From assembly GCF_000473045.1 (NCBI RefSeq), contig NZ_AXAY01000001.1, positions 392,931 through 456,930 of the forward strand: a DNA stretch of 64,000 nt, in the 5' to 3' direction. Below the pieces are notes generated by a model. The model made no database searches. It saw only the letters and a list, made by a program, of their open reading frames with translations, and was not told where the DNA came from. The stretch is from Bradyrhizobium sp. WSM3983. GTDB taxonomy: Bacteria > Pseudomonadota > Alphaproteobacteria > Rhizobiales > Xanthobacteraceae. Below are positions 1 through 8,410 of the stretch, in pieces (position 1 is the stretch's first letter; every line of letters starts with the position of its first letter). The translations under genes were made by a program, and so were the position numbers.

Positions 1-97
1 GCTCGTTGTAGGTCGTGCAGTCATAGAGGCGGAGATCGGGATCGCTGAGGATCGAGGCGAGCTGATCGGTGGTGATGAGGGGTGTTGGTTGGGACAT
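1..97 (-). CDS. Sulfurtransferase (rhodanese family), N-terminal fragment
   Basis: Only the first 32 codons lie in the window; the gene runs off the left edge. The ATG is at 97 on the minus strand. The fragment begins MSQPTPLITTDQL and continues into LRLYDCTTYNE, which resembles the start of a rhodanese domain as found in thiosulfate or 3-mercaptopyruvate sulfurtransferases (a statement such as 'act on' or 'sell' threshold in the first strand is followed by the D-C/A-T/S-Y pattern). The active-site Cys loop is outside the window, so activity cannot be judged. The identification rests on a short stretch and on recall of related proteins. Confidence 0.55.
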   Translation of the reverse strand, partial: MSQPTPLITTDQLASILSDPDLRLYDCTTYNE

Positions 98-135
98 TGC
101 TCGCTCCCAATTTGAGCTTGCGCTTCGCGGCACTC

Positions 136-239
136 TGTCATTGCCCGCGAAGGCGGGCAATCCAGTATTCCAGAGGCCGCAGTGATCGAGCCGAGGGGCC
201 GCGGCGTACTGGATGCCCCGCCTGCGCGGGGCATGACAG
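136..239. repeat. Palindromic intergenic repeat, family E
   Basis: The arms TGTCATTGCCCGCG at the left and CGCGGGGCATGACA at the right are approximately inverted around a less conserved centre (pairs such as TGTCAT/ATGACA, CCAGTA/TACTGG). A related element lies at 21621-21728. It fills most of the 98-266 gap between the sulfurtransferase start and the dihydroorotase stop. No transposase is nearby. Confidence 0.7.
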
Positions 240-266
240 CGGAGCGAGAAGTTGGAGCGGAAAACC

Positions 267-1601
267 CTACTGCTTCAGCGTCTCCAGAAACCGTACCGGC
301 TCGCCCTGCGATGCCGTCACCAGCTCGCCCTGCCACATCACGCGGCGGCCGCGGATGAAGGTGCCGACGGGCCAACCCGTCACGCGGACGCCGTCATAGG
401 GGGTCCAGCCGGCTTTCGAGGCGACCCATTTGTTGCTGATGGTCTCGCTGCGCTTCAAGTCGACCACCGTGAAGTCGGCATCGTAACCGGCGGCGATGCG
501 GCCTTTGCAGGCCATGTTGTAGAGGCGCGCAGGGCCCGCGCTGGTGAGATCGACGAACCTTGCCAGCGACAGCCGACCGGCATTGACGTGATCGAGCATC
601 AGCGGCACCAGCGTCTGCACGCCGGTCATGCCGGAGGGCGACGCCGGATAGGTCTTCTGCTTCTCTTCCAGCGTATGCGGGGCGTGGTCGGAGCCGAGCA
701 CGTCGATGATGCCCTGCTCGATGCCGCGCCAGATGCCGGCACGGTGATCGGCGCCGCGCACCGGCGGGTTCATTTGTGCCAGCGTGCCGAGCCGCTCGTA
801 GCATTCGGGCGCGACCAGCGTGAGATGATGCGGTGTCGCCTCGCAGGAGGCGACGTCCTTGTGGTCGCGCAAGAACTCGATTTCTTCCTTGGTGGAGATG
901 TGCAGCACGTGGATGCGCTTGCCCGTCTCGTGCGCGAGCTTGACCAGGCGCTGCGTCGCCATCAGCGCCGCGGTCTCGTCGCGCCAGACCGGATGCGAGC
1001 GCGGATCGCCCTCGATGCGGAACGACTTGCGATCGTTGAGACGATACTCGTCCTCGGCATGGAACGCGGCACGGCGGCGGATCACCTGGAAGATGCGGCG
1101 CAGGCTTTCATCGTCCTCCACCAGCAGGGCGCCGGTCGAGGAGCCGATGAACACTTTCACGCCGGCACAGCCCGGCGCGCGCTCGAGCACCGGCAGATCC
1201 TGCACATTCTCGCGGGTGCCGCCGATGAAGAAGGCGAAATCGCAATGCATGCGGTGACGGGCGCGCTTCACCTTGTCGGTGAAGGTAGCCTCCGTCACGG
1301 TCAATGGAGACGTGTTCGGCATCTCGAACACTGCAGTGACGCCGCCCATCACGGCGCTGCGCGAACCGGTCTCGAGGTCTTCCTTCTGCTCCAGCCCGGG
1401 CTCGCGAAAATGCACCTGCGTGTCCATCACGCCGGGCAGGATGTGGAGACCCCTGCAGTCGATCACCTCGGCGGCGGATCCTTGCGACAGCGGGCCTAGC
1501 TCGGCGATGCGACCATTGGCGATGCCGATATCGCGAACAGACTCGCCATCCTGGTTGACGACGGCGCCGCCTTTGAGGATCACATCGAAACGCTGGGTCA
1601 T
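267..1601 (-). CDS. pyrC: Dihydroorotase
   Basis: Amidohydrolase-fold enzyme of 444 aa that interconverts carbamoyl-aspartate and dihydroorotate in cytosolic pyrimidine synthesis. Visible motifs: DTQVHFREPG at 60-69, GVKVFIGSS with the likely carboxylated lysine K149, HAEDE at 181, HVLHIST at 231-237, and GSDHAPH with D305. Length fits class I dihydroorotases. The first metal-binding His of the usual HxH pair is Gln62 here (codon CAG). I recall the same D-x-Q-V-H-F-R form in other dihydroorotase subgroups, so this may be a subgroup trait. The ATG at 1601 starts MTQRFDVILKGG, the normal N-terminus. It is divergent from the ygfZ gene. Allantoinase or a regulatory pseudo-dihydroorotase are the alternatives. 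Confidence 0.87.
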   Translation of the reverse strand: MTQRFDVILKGGAVVNQDGESVRDIGIANGRIAELGPLSQGSAAEVIDCRGLHILPGVMDTQVHFREPGLEQKEDLETGSRSAVMGGVTAVFEMPNTSPLTVTEATFTDKVKRARHRMHCDFAFFIGGTRENVQDLPVLERAPGCAGVKVFIGSSTGALLVEDDESLRRIFQVIRRRAAFHAEDEYRLNDRKSFRIEGDPRSHPVWRDETAALMATQRLVKLAHETGKRIHVLHISTKEEIEFLRDHKDVASCEATPHHLTLVAPECYERLGTLAQMNPPVRGADHRAGIWRGIEQGIIDVLGSDHAPHTLEEKQKTYPASPSGMTGVQTLVPLMLDHVNAGRLSLARFVDLTSAGPARLYNMACKGRIAAGYDADFTVVDLKRSETISNKWVASKAGWTPYDGVRVTGWPVGTFIRGRRVMWQGELVTASQGEPVRFLETLKQ

Positions 1602-1702
1602 GGCTGGAGGCCTCTCTCATCCCCAAGCGCAGGGCTCGAGGTCTTGTCGTTTATGCCTTGCGGGCTTACGTTCCGGAGCAACATGTCGCAAGAGATTTTC
1701 AC

Positions 1703-2584
1703 ATGAAATCAGCGTTTCTTCCCGACCGGGGCGTGATCAAAGTCGCGGGCGAGGATGCGCGCACCTTCCTCAATGGCCTCATCACGACCGATGTCGACAA
1801 GCTCAAGCCGGGCCTTGGGCGATTCGGTGCGCTGCTGACACCGCAGGGCAAGATCATCGTCGATTTCCTGATCACTGAAGCGCCCGCCGGCCATGGCGGC
1901 GGGTTCCTGATCGACTGCCCGAAGGCGCTGGCCGACGGCCTCGCCACCAAGCTGAAATTCTACAAGCTGCGCGCCAAGGTGACGGTGGACAACCTCTCCG
2001 ATGATCTCGGCGTGCTCGCGGCCTGGGACGGCCAGTTAGCGGCTCAGCCGGATCTCGCCTTTGCCGATCCACGCAATGCTGAGCTCGGCACTCGCATCCT
2101 GATCCCCGAAGATCTCAAGCAAAAACTGTCGGACCTGATCGGTGCCGAGCTGGTCGATGCCGCCGACTATGAGGCGCATCGTATCGCGCTCGGCGTGCCG
2201 CGCGGCGGGCTCGATTTCATGTACAGCGACGCCTTCCCGCACGAGACCAACATGGACCGTCTGGCCGGCGTCGATTTCGACAAAGGCTGCTATGTCGGCC
2301 AGGAGGTCGTCTCGCGCATGCAGCATCGCGGCACCGCGCGCACCCGCAGCGTGAAGGTCCTGCTCGAGGATTCCTCGCCTGAGGCAGGTGTCAGTGTCAT
2401 GGCCGGCGACAAGTCCGTCGGCACCATGGGCTCGTCGGCGCAAGGCAAGGGCATTGCGCTGGTGCGGATCGACCGCGTTGCGGACGCGCTCGATGCCGGC
2501 CAGCCGCTCACTGCTGGCGGACTCGCGTTGAAGCTGGCAGAACCCGAAATCGTCCGCATTCCCACAAAGCAACCCATCGCATGA
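1703..2584 (+). CDS. ygfZ: YgfZ/GcvT-family folate-binding protein
   Basis: A 293-aa tetrahydrofolate-binding protein of the YgfZ/IBA57 family, which helps maturation and repair of certain Fe-S enzymes. The signature KGCYVGQE sits at about residues 194-201 and is followed by VSRMQHRG, the diagnostic pattern with the conserved Cys. The fold is related to the glycine-cleavage T-protein, but the length is shorter. I chose the ATG at 1703 (MKSAFLPDRGVIKVAG) because homology begins there; the longer frame upstream from 1658 looks like leader. The stop TGA overlaps the ATG of the next gene in an ATGA junction, so it is probably translationally coupled with the Tag glycosylase and the HD protein downstream. 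Confidence 0.88.
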   Translation: MKSAFLPDRGVIKVAGEDARTFLNGLITTDVDKLKPGLGRFGALLTPQGKIIVDFLITEAPAGHGGGFLIDCPKALADGLATKLKFYKLRAKVTVDNLSDDLGVLAAWDGQLAAQPDLAFADPRNAELGTRILIPEDLKQKLSDLIGAELVDAADYEAHRIALGVPRGGLDFMYSDAFPHETNMDRLAGVDFDKGCYVGQEVVSRMQHRGTARTRSVKVLLEDSSPEAGVSVMAGDKSVGTMGSSAQGKGIALVRIDRVADALDAGQPLTAGGLALKLAEPEIVRIPTKQPIA

Positions 2585-3207
2585 GCCGTGCTCCCCGCCT
2601 GCATCCCGACGGAAAGACCCGCTGCCCCTGGCCCGGCGAAGATCCGCTCTATGTCGCCTATCACGACACCGAATGGGGCGTGCCTGAGTATGACGATCGC
2701 GCGCTCTATGAAAAACTGATCCTCGACGGCTTTCAGGCCGGCCTCTCCTGGATCACGATTTTGCGCAAGCGCGACAATTTCCGCAAAGCCTTCGACGATT
2801 TCCAGCCGGAGAAGATCGCGCGCTACAACGACAAGAAGGTGCACGCGCTGATGAACGATGTCGGCATCGTGCGCAACCGCGCCAAGATCGACGGCACGAT
2901 CCTGAGCGCGAGGTCGTATCTGGAGATCATGGAGAAGGGACCGGGCTTCTCAAAGCTGCTGTGGGACTTCATGGGCGGACGGCCCAAGGTCAACAATTTC
3001 AAGACCACCGCAAGCGTGCCGGCTTCGACGCCCTTGTCGGTGCAAATCTCCAAGGAGCTGTCCTCGCGCGGCTTCAAATTCGTCGGCCCGACCATCGTGT
3101 ACGCCTTCATGCAGGCGACCGGCATGGTCAACGACCATCTCGTCGACTGCCACTGCCACGCGAGTTGCAGCAAGATGCAGCGCAAACCGCGCCTCAAGGC
3201 CAAATGA
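2581..3207 (+). CDS. tag: DNA-3-methyladenine glycosylase I
   Basis: A 208-aa base-excision-repair enzyme that removes 3-methyladenine from alkylated DNA. RCPWPG near residue 15, AYHDTEWGVPEYDD at 27-40 and FQAGLSWITIL around 56-66 are standard Tag blocks. The C-terminal H186-xxx-C190 together with C15 and H28 recreates the zinc-binding set (Cys, His, His, Cys) of the family. It sits in a three-gene run with ATGA overlaps at both ends (ygfZ at 2581-2584, HD protein at 3204-3207), which implies one transcript. There is no sign of Ada-type adaptive-response genes beside it. Confidence 0.93.
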   Translation: MSRAPRLHPDGKTRCPWPGEDPLYVAYHDTEWGVPEYDDRALYEKLILDGFQAGLSWITILRKRDNFRKAFDDFQPEKIARYNDKKVHALMNDVGIVRNRAKIDGTILSARSYLEIMEKGPGFSKLLWDFMGGRPKVNNFKTTASVPASTPLSVQISKELSSRGFKFVGPTIVYAFMQATGMVNDHLVDCHCHASCSKMQRKPRLKAK

Positions 3208-3821
3208 CGACGAAGAAGACGGCGTCGCGCCGCGTGCAAATGCGCGCCTGGCAGCGCATGCTGTCGGGCCGGCGCCTCGATCTGCTCGATCCCTCCCCGC
3301 TCGACGTCGAGATCGCCGACATCGCGCATGGGCTCGCGCGCGTCGCCCGCTGGAACGGGCAGACCATCGGCGCGCATATCTTCTCGGTCGCCCAGCACAC
3401 GCTGCTGGTGGAGACCGTACTCCGGCACGAAATGCCGCGCGTCGATGAGCGCATGCGGCTCGCAGCGCTGCTGCACGATGCGCCCGAATATGTCATCGGC
3501 GACATGATCTCGCCGTTCAAGGCCGTCCTCGACGGCCATTACAAGGCCGTGGAAAAGCGCCTGCTCGGCGCCATCCACATCCGCTTCGGCCTGCCGCCGG
3601 TGCTGCCCGACGAGATCACGCAAGTCATCAAGGCCGCCGATCGCGGCGCGGCGTATCTCGAGGCAACCGAGCTCGCCGGATTCAGCGAGAGCGAGGCGAA
3701 GCGCCTGTTCGGCAGGGATCCGGGCCTTTCCGACAGCGTCCGGCGCGACTATCTGACACCCTGGACGGCGGCGCGGGCCGAGAAGCAGTTTCTGGAACGG
3801 TTTGGCGCCGTGTTTGCGTGA
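3204..3821 (+). CDS. HD-domain hydrolase, YfbR-like
   Basis: A 205-aa metal-dependent phosphohydrolase with an HD domain. Metal-site residues are visible as H65 (SVAQH), H91-D92 (LLHDAPE), E95 and D100 (VIGD); the H/D/E/D spacing at +0, +1, +4 and +9 matches the 5'-deoxynucleotidase YfbR. I therefore favour a nucleotide-monophosphate phosphatase, but the substrate is not fixed by sequence. The N-terminus MTTKKTASRRVQMRAWQRM is basic. The start is set by the ATGA overlap with tag; the open frame continues upstream only because of high GC. A role in nucleotide-pool cleaning would agree with the repair gene before it, but that is inference. Confidence 0.82.
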   Translation: MTTKKTASRRVQMRAWQRMLSGRRLDLLDPSPLDVEIADIAHGLARVARWNGQTIGAHIFSVAQHTLLVETVLRHEMPRVDERMRLAALLHDAPEYVIGDMISPFKAVLDGHYKAVEKRLLGAIHIRFGLPPVLPDEITQVIKAADRGAAYLEATELAGFSESEAKRLFGRDPGLSDSVRRDYLTPWTAARAEKQFLERFGAVFA

Positions 3822-3833
3822 GCCACATCCCTT

Positions 3834-3932
3834 CGTAGGGTGGGCAAAGCGAAGCGTGCCCACCAAACAAGTCGCGGTGTGCGCAGTTGCGAAATGGTGG
3901 GCACGGCGCGATGCGCCTTTGCCCACCCTACG
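3834..3932. repeat. Palindromic intergenic repeat, family A (copy 1)
   Basis: Left arm CGTAGGGTGGGCAAAGC, inner arm GAAGCGTGCCCACC, then a variable loop and the inverted arms GGTGGGCACGGCG and GCCTTTGCCCACCCTACG. It fills the gap between the HD gene and the phosphatase gene. Four more copies lie at 28964-29058, 36314-36408, 56553-56647 and 59923-60014. Confidence 0.9.
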
Positions 3933-3966
3933 GGCGCAGTTATAATCAGCGGCAAAAAGGTCCGTC

Positions 3967-4473
3967 ATGATCCACGTCTGTTCCCTCGCCGCCCTTCCCG
4001 AAACCGTCCGCCGCACCCGGGCCAGCCATGTGCTGACCGTGATGGCCAATGTCGAGCAGGTGGCGCGGCCGGTGTCGGTGCTCCCTGCCAATCATCTCAA
4101 GGTGTCGATGGACGACATTACCGAGGAGATGGACGGCTTTGTCGTCCCCTCCGAGGCGCATATCGACCAGGTGTTGAATTTCGTCCGCGGCTGGGACCGC
4201 GGCGCGCCGCTGGTGGTGCATTGCTATGCCGGCATCAGCCGCTCCACGGCGAGCGCCTTCGCCGCCGTCTGCGCGCTCAATCCCGATCGCGACGAAATCG
4301 AGATCGCGAAGAAAATCCGCGCCGCCTCGCCAATCGCTTCGCCGAACCGGCGCATCGTCAGCCTTGCCGACCGTGCACTCGGGCGCAACGGCCGCATGCT
4401 GCATGCGCTCGACGAGATGGGCCCCGGCGAGATGCTGGTCGAAGGCCGCCCCTTCGTGATCGAGCTCGAATGA
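3967..4473 (+). CDS. Tyrosine/dual-specificity protein phosphatase-like protein
   Basis: A 168-aa cysteine phosphatase. The P-loop HCYAGISRST at residues 85-94 is the HC-x5-R-S/T signature: nucleophile C86, phosphate-binding R92. An upstream acidic patch (SMDDITEEMDG, 48-57) could supply the general-acid aspartate. The compact size and the lack of a signal peptide suggest a small cytosolic enzyme acting on phosphotyrosine or on another phosphorylated small molecule or protein. AAGG just upstream of the ATG at 3967 is a plausible ribosome site. It stands alone between a family A repeat and a family F repeat. Confidence 0.85.
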   Translation: MIHVCSLAALPETVRRTRASHVLTVMANVEQVARPVSVLPANHLKVSMDDITEEMDGFVVPSEAHIDQVLNFVRGWDRGAPLVVHCYAGISRSTASAFAAVCALNPDRDEIEIAKKIRAASPIASPNRRIVSLADRALGRNGRMLHALDEMGPGEMLVEGRPFVIELE

Positions 4474-4509
4474 GGCGGGAGTCGAATAGCAGCCGCGACC
4501 TGACTGCGC

Positions 4510-4630
4510 CCCCTCGCCCGCTTGCGGGAGAGGGTTGGGGAGAGGGTGTCTCCGCAACGGGACAATCCCCTAGAGGAGAAAGCCCTCACCCGGCGTTACA
4601 CGCCGACCTCTCCCGCAAGCGGGAGAGGTT
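4510..4630. repeat. Palindromic intergenic repeat, family F
   Basis: CCCTCGCCCGCTTGCGGGAG at the left and CTCTCCCGCAAGCGGGAGAG at the right are inverted. Between them lie the GGGGAGAGGGTGTC and CCCTCACCCGGC blocks that are often seen with such elements in Bradyrhizobium-like genomes. A degenerate relative appears at about 56470-56541. Confidence 0.8.
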
Positions 4631-4702
4631 ACAGCGAGCCCGCGGCGAGGTTGCCTCCATCAACCGGCAAGTGTTTCCGCCAACGCCCGCGGCGTCATCC
4701 GC

Positions 4703-5665
4703 ATGAGCGACAAGCTGCTGACGCCGATCGAGATCGGCCTGACTGCCGCGATCGTCGCGATCGAGGATCATGAGCCGCTGGTGCTGACCGCGCGCGGCGC
4801 CGACGGGCTCGCCGGCCTGCCGTTCGGCCCGTTCGACGCGCCGAGCCATCGCACCTTCGAGATCGGCCTGCGCGCCTGGGTCGAGGAACAAGCAGGATTA
4901 CGGCTCGGCTATGTCGAGCAGCTCTACACCTTTGGCGATCGCGGCCGTCATGCGGAAGCCGGCGACACCGGCGCACACATGGTGTCGATCGGATATCTCG
5001 CGCTGACGCGCGCCGCCGAGGGTGCAGCAAATGCGGCGAGCTTCGAGCCCTGGTATCGCTTCTTCCCCTGGGAAGACTGGCGCGAGGCGCCGCCCGCGAT
5101 CATTGCCCGTGATATCATCCCGGCACTGACCGCATGGGCCGAGGAGGAGACGCCCGAGACCACGCGCGCATTGCCGCGAAAAGATCGCGTGCGGTTCTAT
5201 TTCGGCCTCGAGGGTGCGGCCTGGGACGAGGAGCGCGTGCTCGACCGCTACGAGCTGCTGTACGAGGCCGGCCTCGTCGAGGAGGCGCGGCGCGACGGCC
5301 GCCCTGCGGCATTGGCACGCAAGACGCTTCCCGCGCTCGGCATCTCGATGCGGTTCGACCACCGCAGAATCCTCGCCACGGGAATCGCGCGGCTGCGCGC
5401 AAAATTGAAGTATCGCCCTGTGGTATTTGAACTTTTGTCCGCCGAGTTCACACTCACTGAGTTGCAGTACACGGTGGAGGCGATCTCCGGCCGCCATTTG
5501 CACAAGCAGAATTTCCGCCGTCTGGTCGAGACTGAAGCCCTGGTCGAACCGACCGGCGTGATGTCGACACAGACGGGGGGACGGCCGGCGGCACTCTACC
5601 GCTTCCGCCGCGACGTACTCCAGGAGCGGCCGGCGCCCGGCTTGCGCATGCGCTCCCGGCGCTAG
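4703..5665 (+). CDS. nadQ: NAD biosynthesis transcriptional regulator, NadQ-like (Nudix-related)
   Basis: A 320-aa protein with a Nudix-like N-terminal half (residues about 1-160) that lacks a clear catalytic Nudix box, followed by a C-terminal winged helix (about 215-310: FELLSAEFTLTELQYTVEAI, then HKQNFRRLVETEALVEPTG). This architecture resembles NrtR and the alphaproteobacterial regulator NadQ (COG4111), which I recall controls nadABC. Consistent with this, nadABC lies 11 kb downstream behind two copies of a strong dyad (15969-15985, 16041-16061). Members sense an NAD-related metabolite through the Nudix-like domain; the ligand here is unknown. No similar dyad is visible before the gene itself, so autoregulation is not evident. 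No clear ribosome-binding site precedes the ATG. Confidence 0.78.
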   Translation: MSDKLLTPIEIGLTAAIVAIEDHEPLVLTARGADGLAGLPFGPFDAPSHRTFEIGLRAWVEEQAGLRLGYVEQLYTFGDRGRHAEAGDTGAHMVSIGYLALTRAAEGAANAASFEPWYRFFPWEDWREAPPAIIARDIIPALTAWAEEETPETTRALPRKDRVRFYFGLEGAAWDEERVLDRYELLYEAGLVEEARRDGRPAALARKTLPALGISMRFDHRRILATGIARLRAKLKYRPVVFELLSAEFTLTELQYTVEAISGRHLHKQNFRRLVETEALVEPTGVMSTQTGGRPAALYRFRRDVLQERPAPGLRMRSRR

Positions 5666-5713
5666 ACCAAGATTTGTGATCGGCCCCTGCCCGCCGATCG
5701 CCTGGAGGCCTTA

Positions 5714-8407
5714 ATGTTCGACGCCCCGTTCGACGACCTTGCGATTCTCATTGCGATCGTCGCCTTCCTGATCGCGATCAAGGCCACCAGCCAGGCGACC
5801 GAGCTGCGCCGGCGGCTGAACTCGCTCGAGGCGATGCTGTACGCGCAACGGCAGGTGCAGCCGCCACCGCTGATGCCCACGCCGGCGCCTGAAGCACCCG
5901 CGACAATTGCCGCGGAGCCACCGGCGCTTGCGCCCGAAACCGAGCTGGCGCCGCCGCCGGTCGCCGAACAGGTTTCGCCGCCTCCGCTCGAGCCGAGCGC
6001 CAACAATGTCGCGCCGCCTCCCGTGCCCGCCGCAGAACCCGGTTTTGAAGAGCGGCTCGGCACGCGCTGGGTGGTATGGATCGGCGGGCTGGCGCTCGCA
6101 CTCGGCGGCTTCTTCATGGTGCGCTATTCGATCGAGGCCGGCCTCGTCGGCCCCGGCGTGCGTGTGTTCCTCGGCGGCCTGTTCGCGCTGGCGCTGCTGG
6201 GCGCCGGCGAATGGACGCGGCGCAAGGAAAGCATCTCCACGATCCAGGCGCTGCCGATCGCCAACATCCCGGCGATCCTCACCGCGGCTGGAACGGCGGT
6301 CGCATTCGCAACCGTGTATGCGGCCTACGCGCTCTATGACTTCCTGGTGCCCGCGACCGCCTTCGTGCTGCTCGGCCTCGTTGCGCTCGGCACGCTTGCA
6401 GCAGCGCTGCTGCACGGGCCGGCGCTCGCGGGCCTCGGCGTGGTCGGCGCGTTCGCGACGCCGGCACTCGTCTCCAGCGGCAAGCCGGACTATTGGGCGC
6501 TCTACATCTATCTCGCCGTCGTCACCGCCGCGAGCTTTGGGCTCGCCCGTATCAGGCTATGGCGTTGGCTGGCCGTGACCACCATCGTCTTCGCCGTGCT
6601 CTGGATCTTCCCGGGACTCGAAGCGAGCGAATTGCAGGTCGCGCCGCATGCTTTCCATGTCATCGCCGGCTTCGTGCTGGCCGCACTGCTCGTCGTCTGC
6701 GATTTCATGTTCGGTCCGACCATCGAGGACGGACAGATCGAGCCGGTCTCGTCGAGCGCGCTCGGCGCCTATCTGTTCGGCGCGATGCTGATCGTGCTGT
6801 CGAGCGCCCATGCCGATCTCGCGCTGATCGCCTTTACGCTGCTTGTTGCAGCGACGCTGTTCGTCGCCTGGCGCGCGGAGGCCGCGGCCGGCGCGCTCGG
6901 CGCGGCCGCTGCGACCGTGTTCATCGTGTTCGCCGAATGGGCCGTGCGCGCCAATCCCGACATGCTGGTGCTGCCGGGCGGCGCCATGCCCGGCATCACG
7001 CCGACCGCCACCGACAGCGCGGTGAGCCAGCATCTGGTGATGGCCGCGATCTTCGCCGCCGGCTTCGGCATCGCGGGCTTTCTCGCGCAGGGTCGATCGA
7101 ATTCGGCGATCATTCCGGTGGTGTGGTCGGCGGCAGGCGTCGCCACGCCGATCGCCATCCTGGTGGCGCTCTACGCCCGCATCGCCCATCTCGACCGCTC
7201 GATCCCGTTCGCGATCCTCGCGGTGCAGCTGGCCGCCGCCTTTGGCGCCGCAACGGAAACGCTGACCCGCCGTGAAGCCCGGCCTGGCCTTGCGATCTCT
7301 ACCGCGCTGTTTGCGACCGGCACGCTCGGCGCGCTGGCGCTGGCGCTGACCTTCGCGCTGGAGAAGGGCTGGCTCACCATCGCGCTGGCGCTGATGTCGC
7401 TCGGGACCGCGTGGATTGCGATGCAACGGCCGATCCCATTCCTGCGCTGGCTCGCCGCCATTTTCGCAGCCATCGTCACCGCGCGCGTTGGCTATGATCC
7501 GCGCATCGTCGGTGATGCCGTCGGCACCACGCCGATCTTCAATTGGCTGTTGTGGGGCTATGGCCTGCCGGCGGCCTCGTTCTGGGCGGCGAGCCTGTTC
7601 CTGCGCCGCAGGGGTGACGACGCGCCGCTGCGCATGGTGGAGGCGGCCGCGATCCTGTTCACCGCACTGCTCGCCTTCATGGAGGTTCGCCATCTCGCAA
7701 CCGGCGGCGACATGATCGCAGCGCCGTCACTGCTGGAAGCCGCCTTGCAGGTCTGCGTGGCACTCGCCATGGCGATCGGGCTGGAGCGATTGCGCCTGCG
7801 CAGCCACAGCATCGTGCACAATGTCGGCGCGGTCGTGCTCACGGCGATCGCCGGCCTCATCGGCGTGTTCGGCCTGCTGTTCCTGGAGAACCCGCTGCTG
7901 TGGCACATCGATGTCGGCGGCGCCGTGTTCAACCTGCTGCTGCTCGGCTACGCGCTGCCGGCGGTGCTGATGCTGCTGCTCGCCTATGCCGTGGTCGGCG
8001 CGCGCGGTAAAGTCTGTGCGAATACGATTGCGGGCGCGGCCCTCGTGTTTGCCCTCTCGTACCTGACGCTGGAGATCCGGCGGTTCTATCACGGCCCGTT
8101 CCTCACCAGCGGCGAGACCACGGGCGCCGAGCAATACACCTATTCGATCGGCTGGCTCGCCTTCGGCGTCGTGCTGCTCGGCATCGGAATTCTCGTCAAC
8201 TCCGAGCGGGCGCGGCTGGCGTCGGCCGCCGTCATCGCGCTGACGATCCTGAAGGCCTTCGTGATCGACATGTCGACGCTGACCGGCGTCTACCGCGCGC
8301 TGTCGTTCATGTGCCTCGGCATCGTGCTGGTCGCGATCGGATGGCTGTACCAGCGCATCCTGTTCCGGCGGCAGATCCTGCCGCCGGCTCCGCAGACAGG
8401 CAGTTGA
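5714..8407 (+). CDS. DUF2339-family polytopic membrane protein
   Basis: An 897-aa integral membrane protein. The first segment DDLAILIAIVAFLIAI is followed by a short coiled coil (TELRRRLNSLEAMLYAQRQ), then a Pro/Ala/Glu-rich linker (residues about 55-110), then many hydrophobic helices starting at RWVVWIGGLALALGGFFMVRY. The layout and the motif ERLGTRWVVWIGGLALALGG match DUF2339. Function is unknown; a role in envelope or cell-surface biology has been suggested for relatives. GGAGG at 5703-5707 precedes the ATG. It converges on the chemoreceptor gene with only 3 nt between the stops. Confidence 0.88.
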   Translation: MFDAPFDDLAILIAIVAFLIAIKATSQATELRRRLNSLEAMLYAQRQVQPPPLMPTPAPEAPATIAAEPPALAPETELAPPPVAEQVSPPPLEPSANNVAPPPVPAAEPGFEERLGTRWVVWIGGLALALGGFFMVRYSIEAGLVGPGVRVFLGGLFALALLGAGEWTRRKESISTIQALPIANIPAILTAAGTAVAFATVYAAYALYDFLVPATAFVLLGLVALGTLAAALLHGPALAGLGVVGAFATPALVSSGKPDYWALYIYLAVVTAASFGLARIRLWRWLAVTTIVFAVLWIFPGLEASELQVAPHAFHVIAGFVLAALLVVCDFMFGPTIEDGQIEPVSSSALGAYLFGAMLIVLSSAHADLALIAFTLLVAATLFVAWRAEAAAGALGAAAATVFIVFAEWAVRANPDMLVLPGGAMPGITPTATDSAVSQHLVMAAIFAAGFGIAGFLAQGRSNSAIIPVVWSAAGVATPIAILVALYARIAHLDRSIPFAILAVQLAAAFGAATETLTRREARPGLAISTALFATGTLGALALALTFALEKGWLTIALALMSLGTAWIAMQRPIPFLRWLAAIFAAIVTARVGYDPRIVGDAVGTTPIFNWLLWGYGLPAASFWAASLFLRRRGDDAPLRMVEAAAILFTALLAFMEVRHLATGGDMIAAPSLLEAALQVCVALAMAIGLERLRLRSHSIVHNVGAVVLTAIAGLIGVFGLLFLENPLLWHIDVGGAVFNLLLLGYALPAVLMLLLAYAVVGARGKVCANTIAGAALVFALSYLTLEIRRFYHGPFLTSGETTGAEQYTYSIGWLAFGVVLLGIGILVNSERARLASAAVIALTILKAFVIDMSTLTGVYRALSFMCLGIVLVAIGWLYQRILFRRQILPPAPQTGS

Positions 8408-8410
8408 GAA

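Noticed and set aside
252..1499. Long plus-strand frame (415 aa) over the dihydroorotase gene
   Set aside because: It is Arg/His/Ala-rich, shows no motif, and mirrors the antisense of a clear gene. High GC gives many such shadow frames.
8408..8410. Possible gene fusion between the DUF2339 protein and the chemoreceptor
   Set aside because: They lie on opposite strands and converge with a 3-nt gap; both stops are clear.
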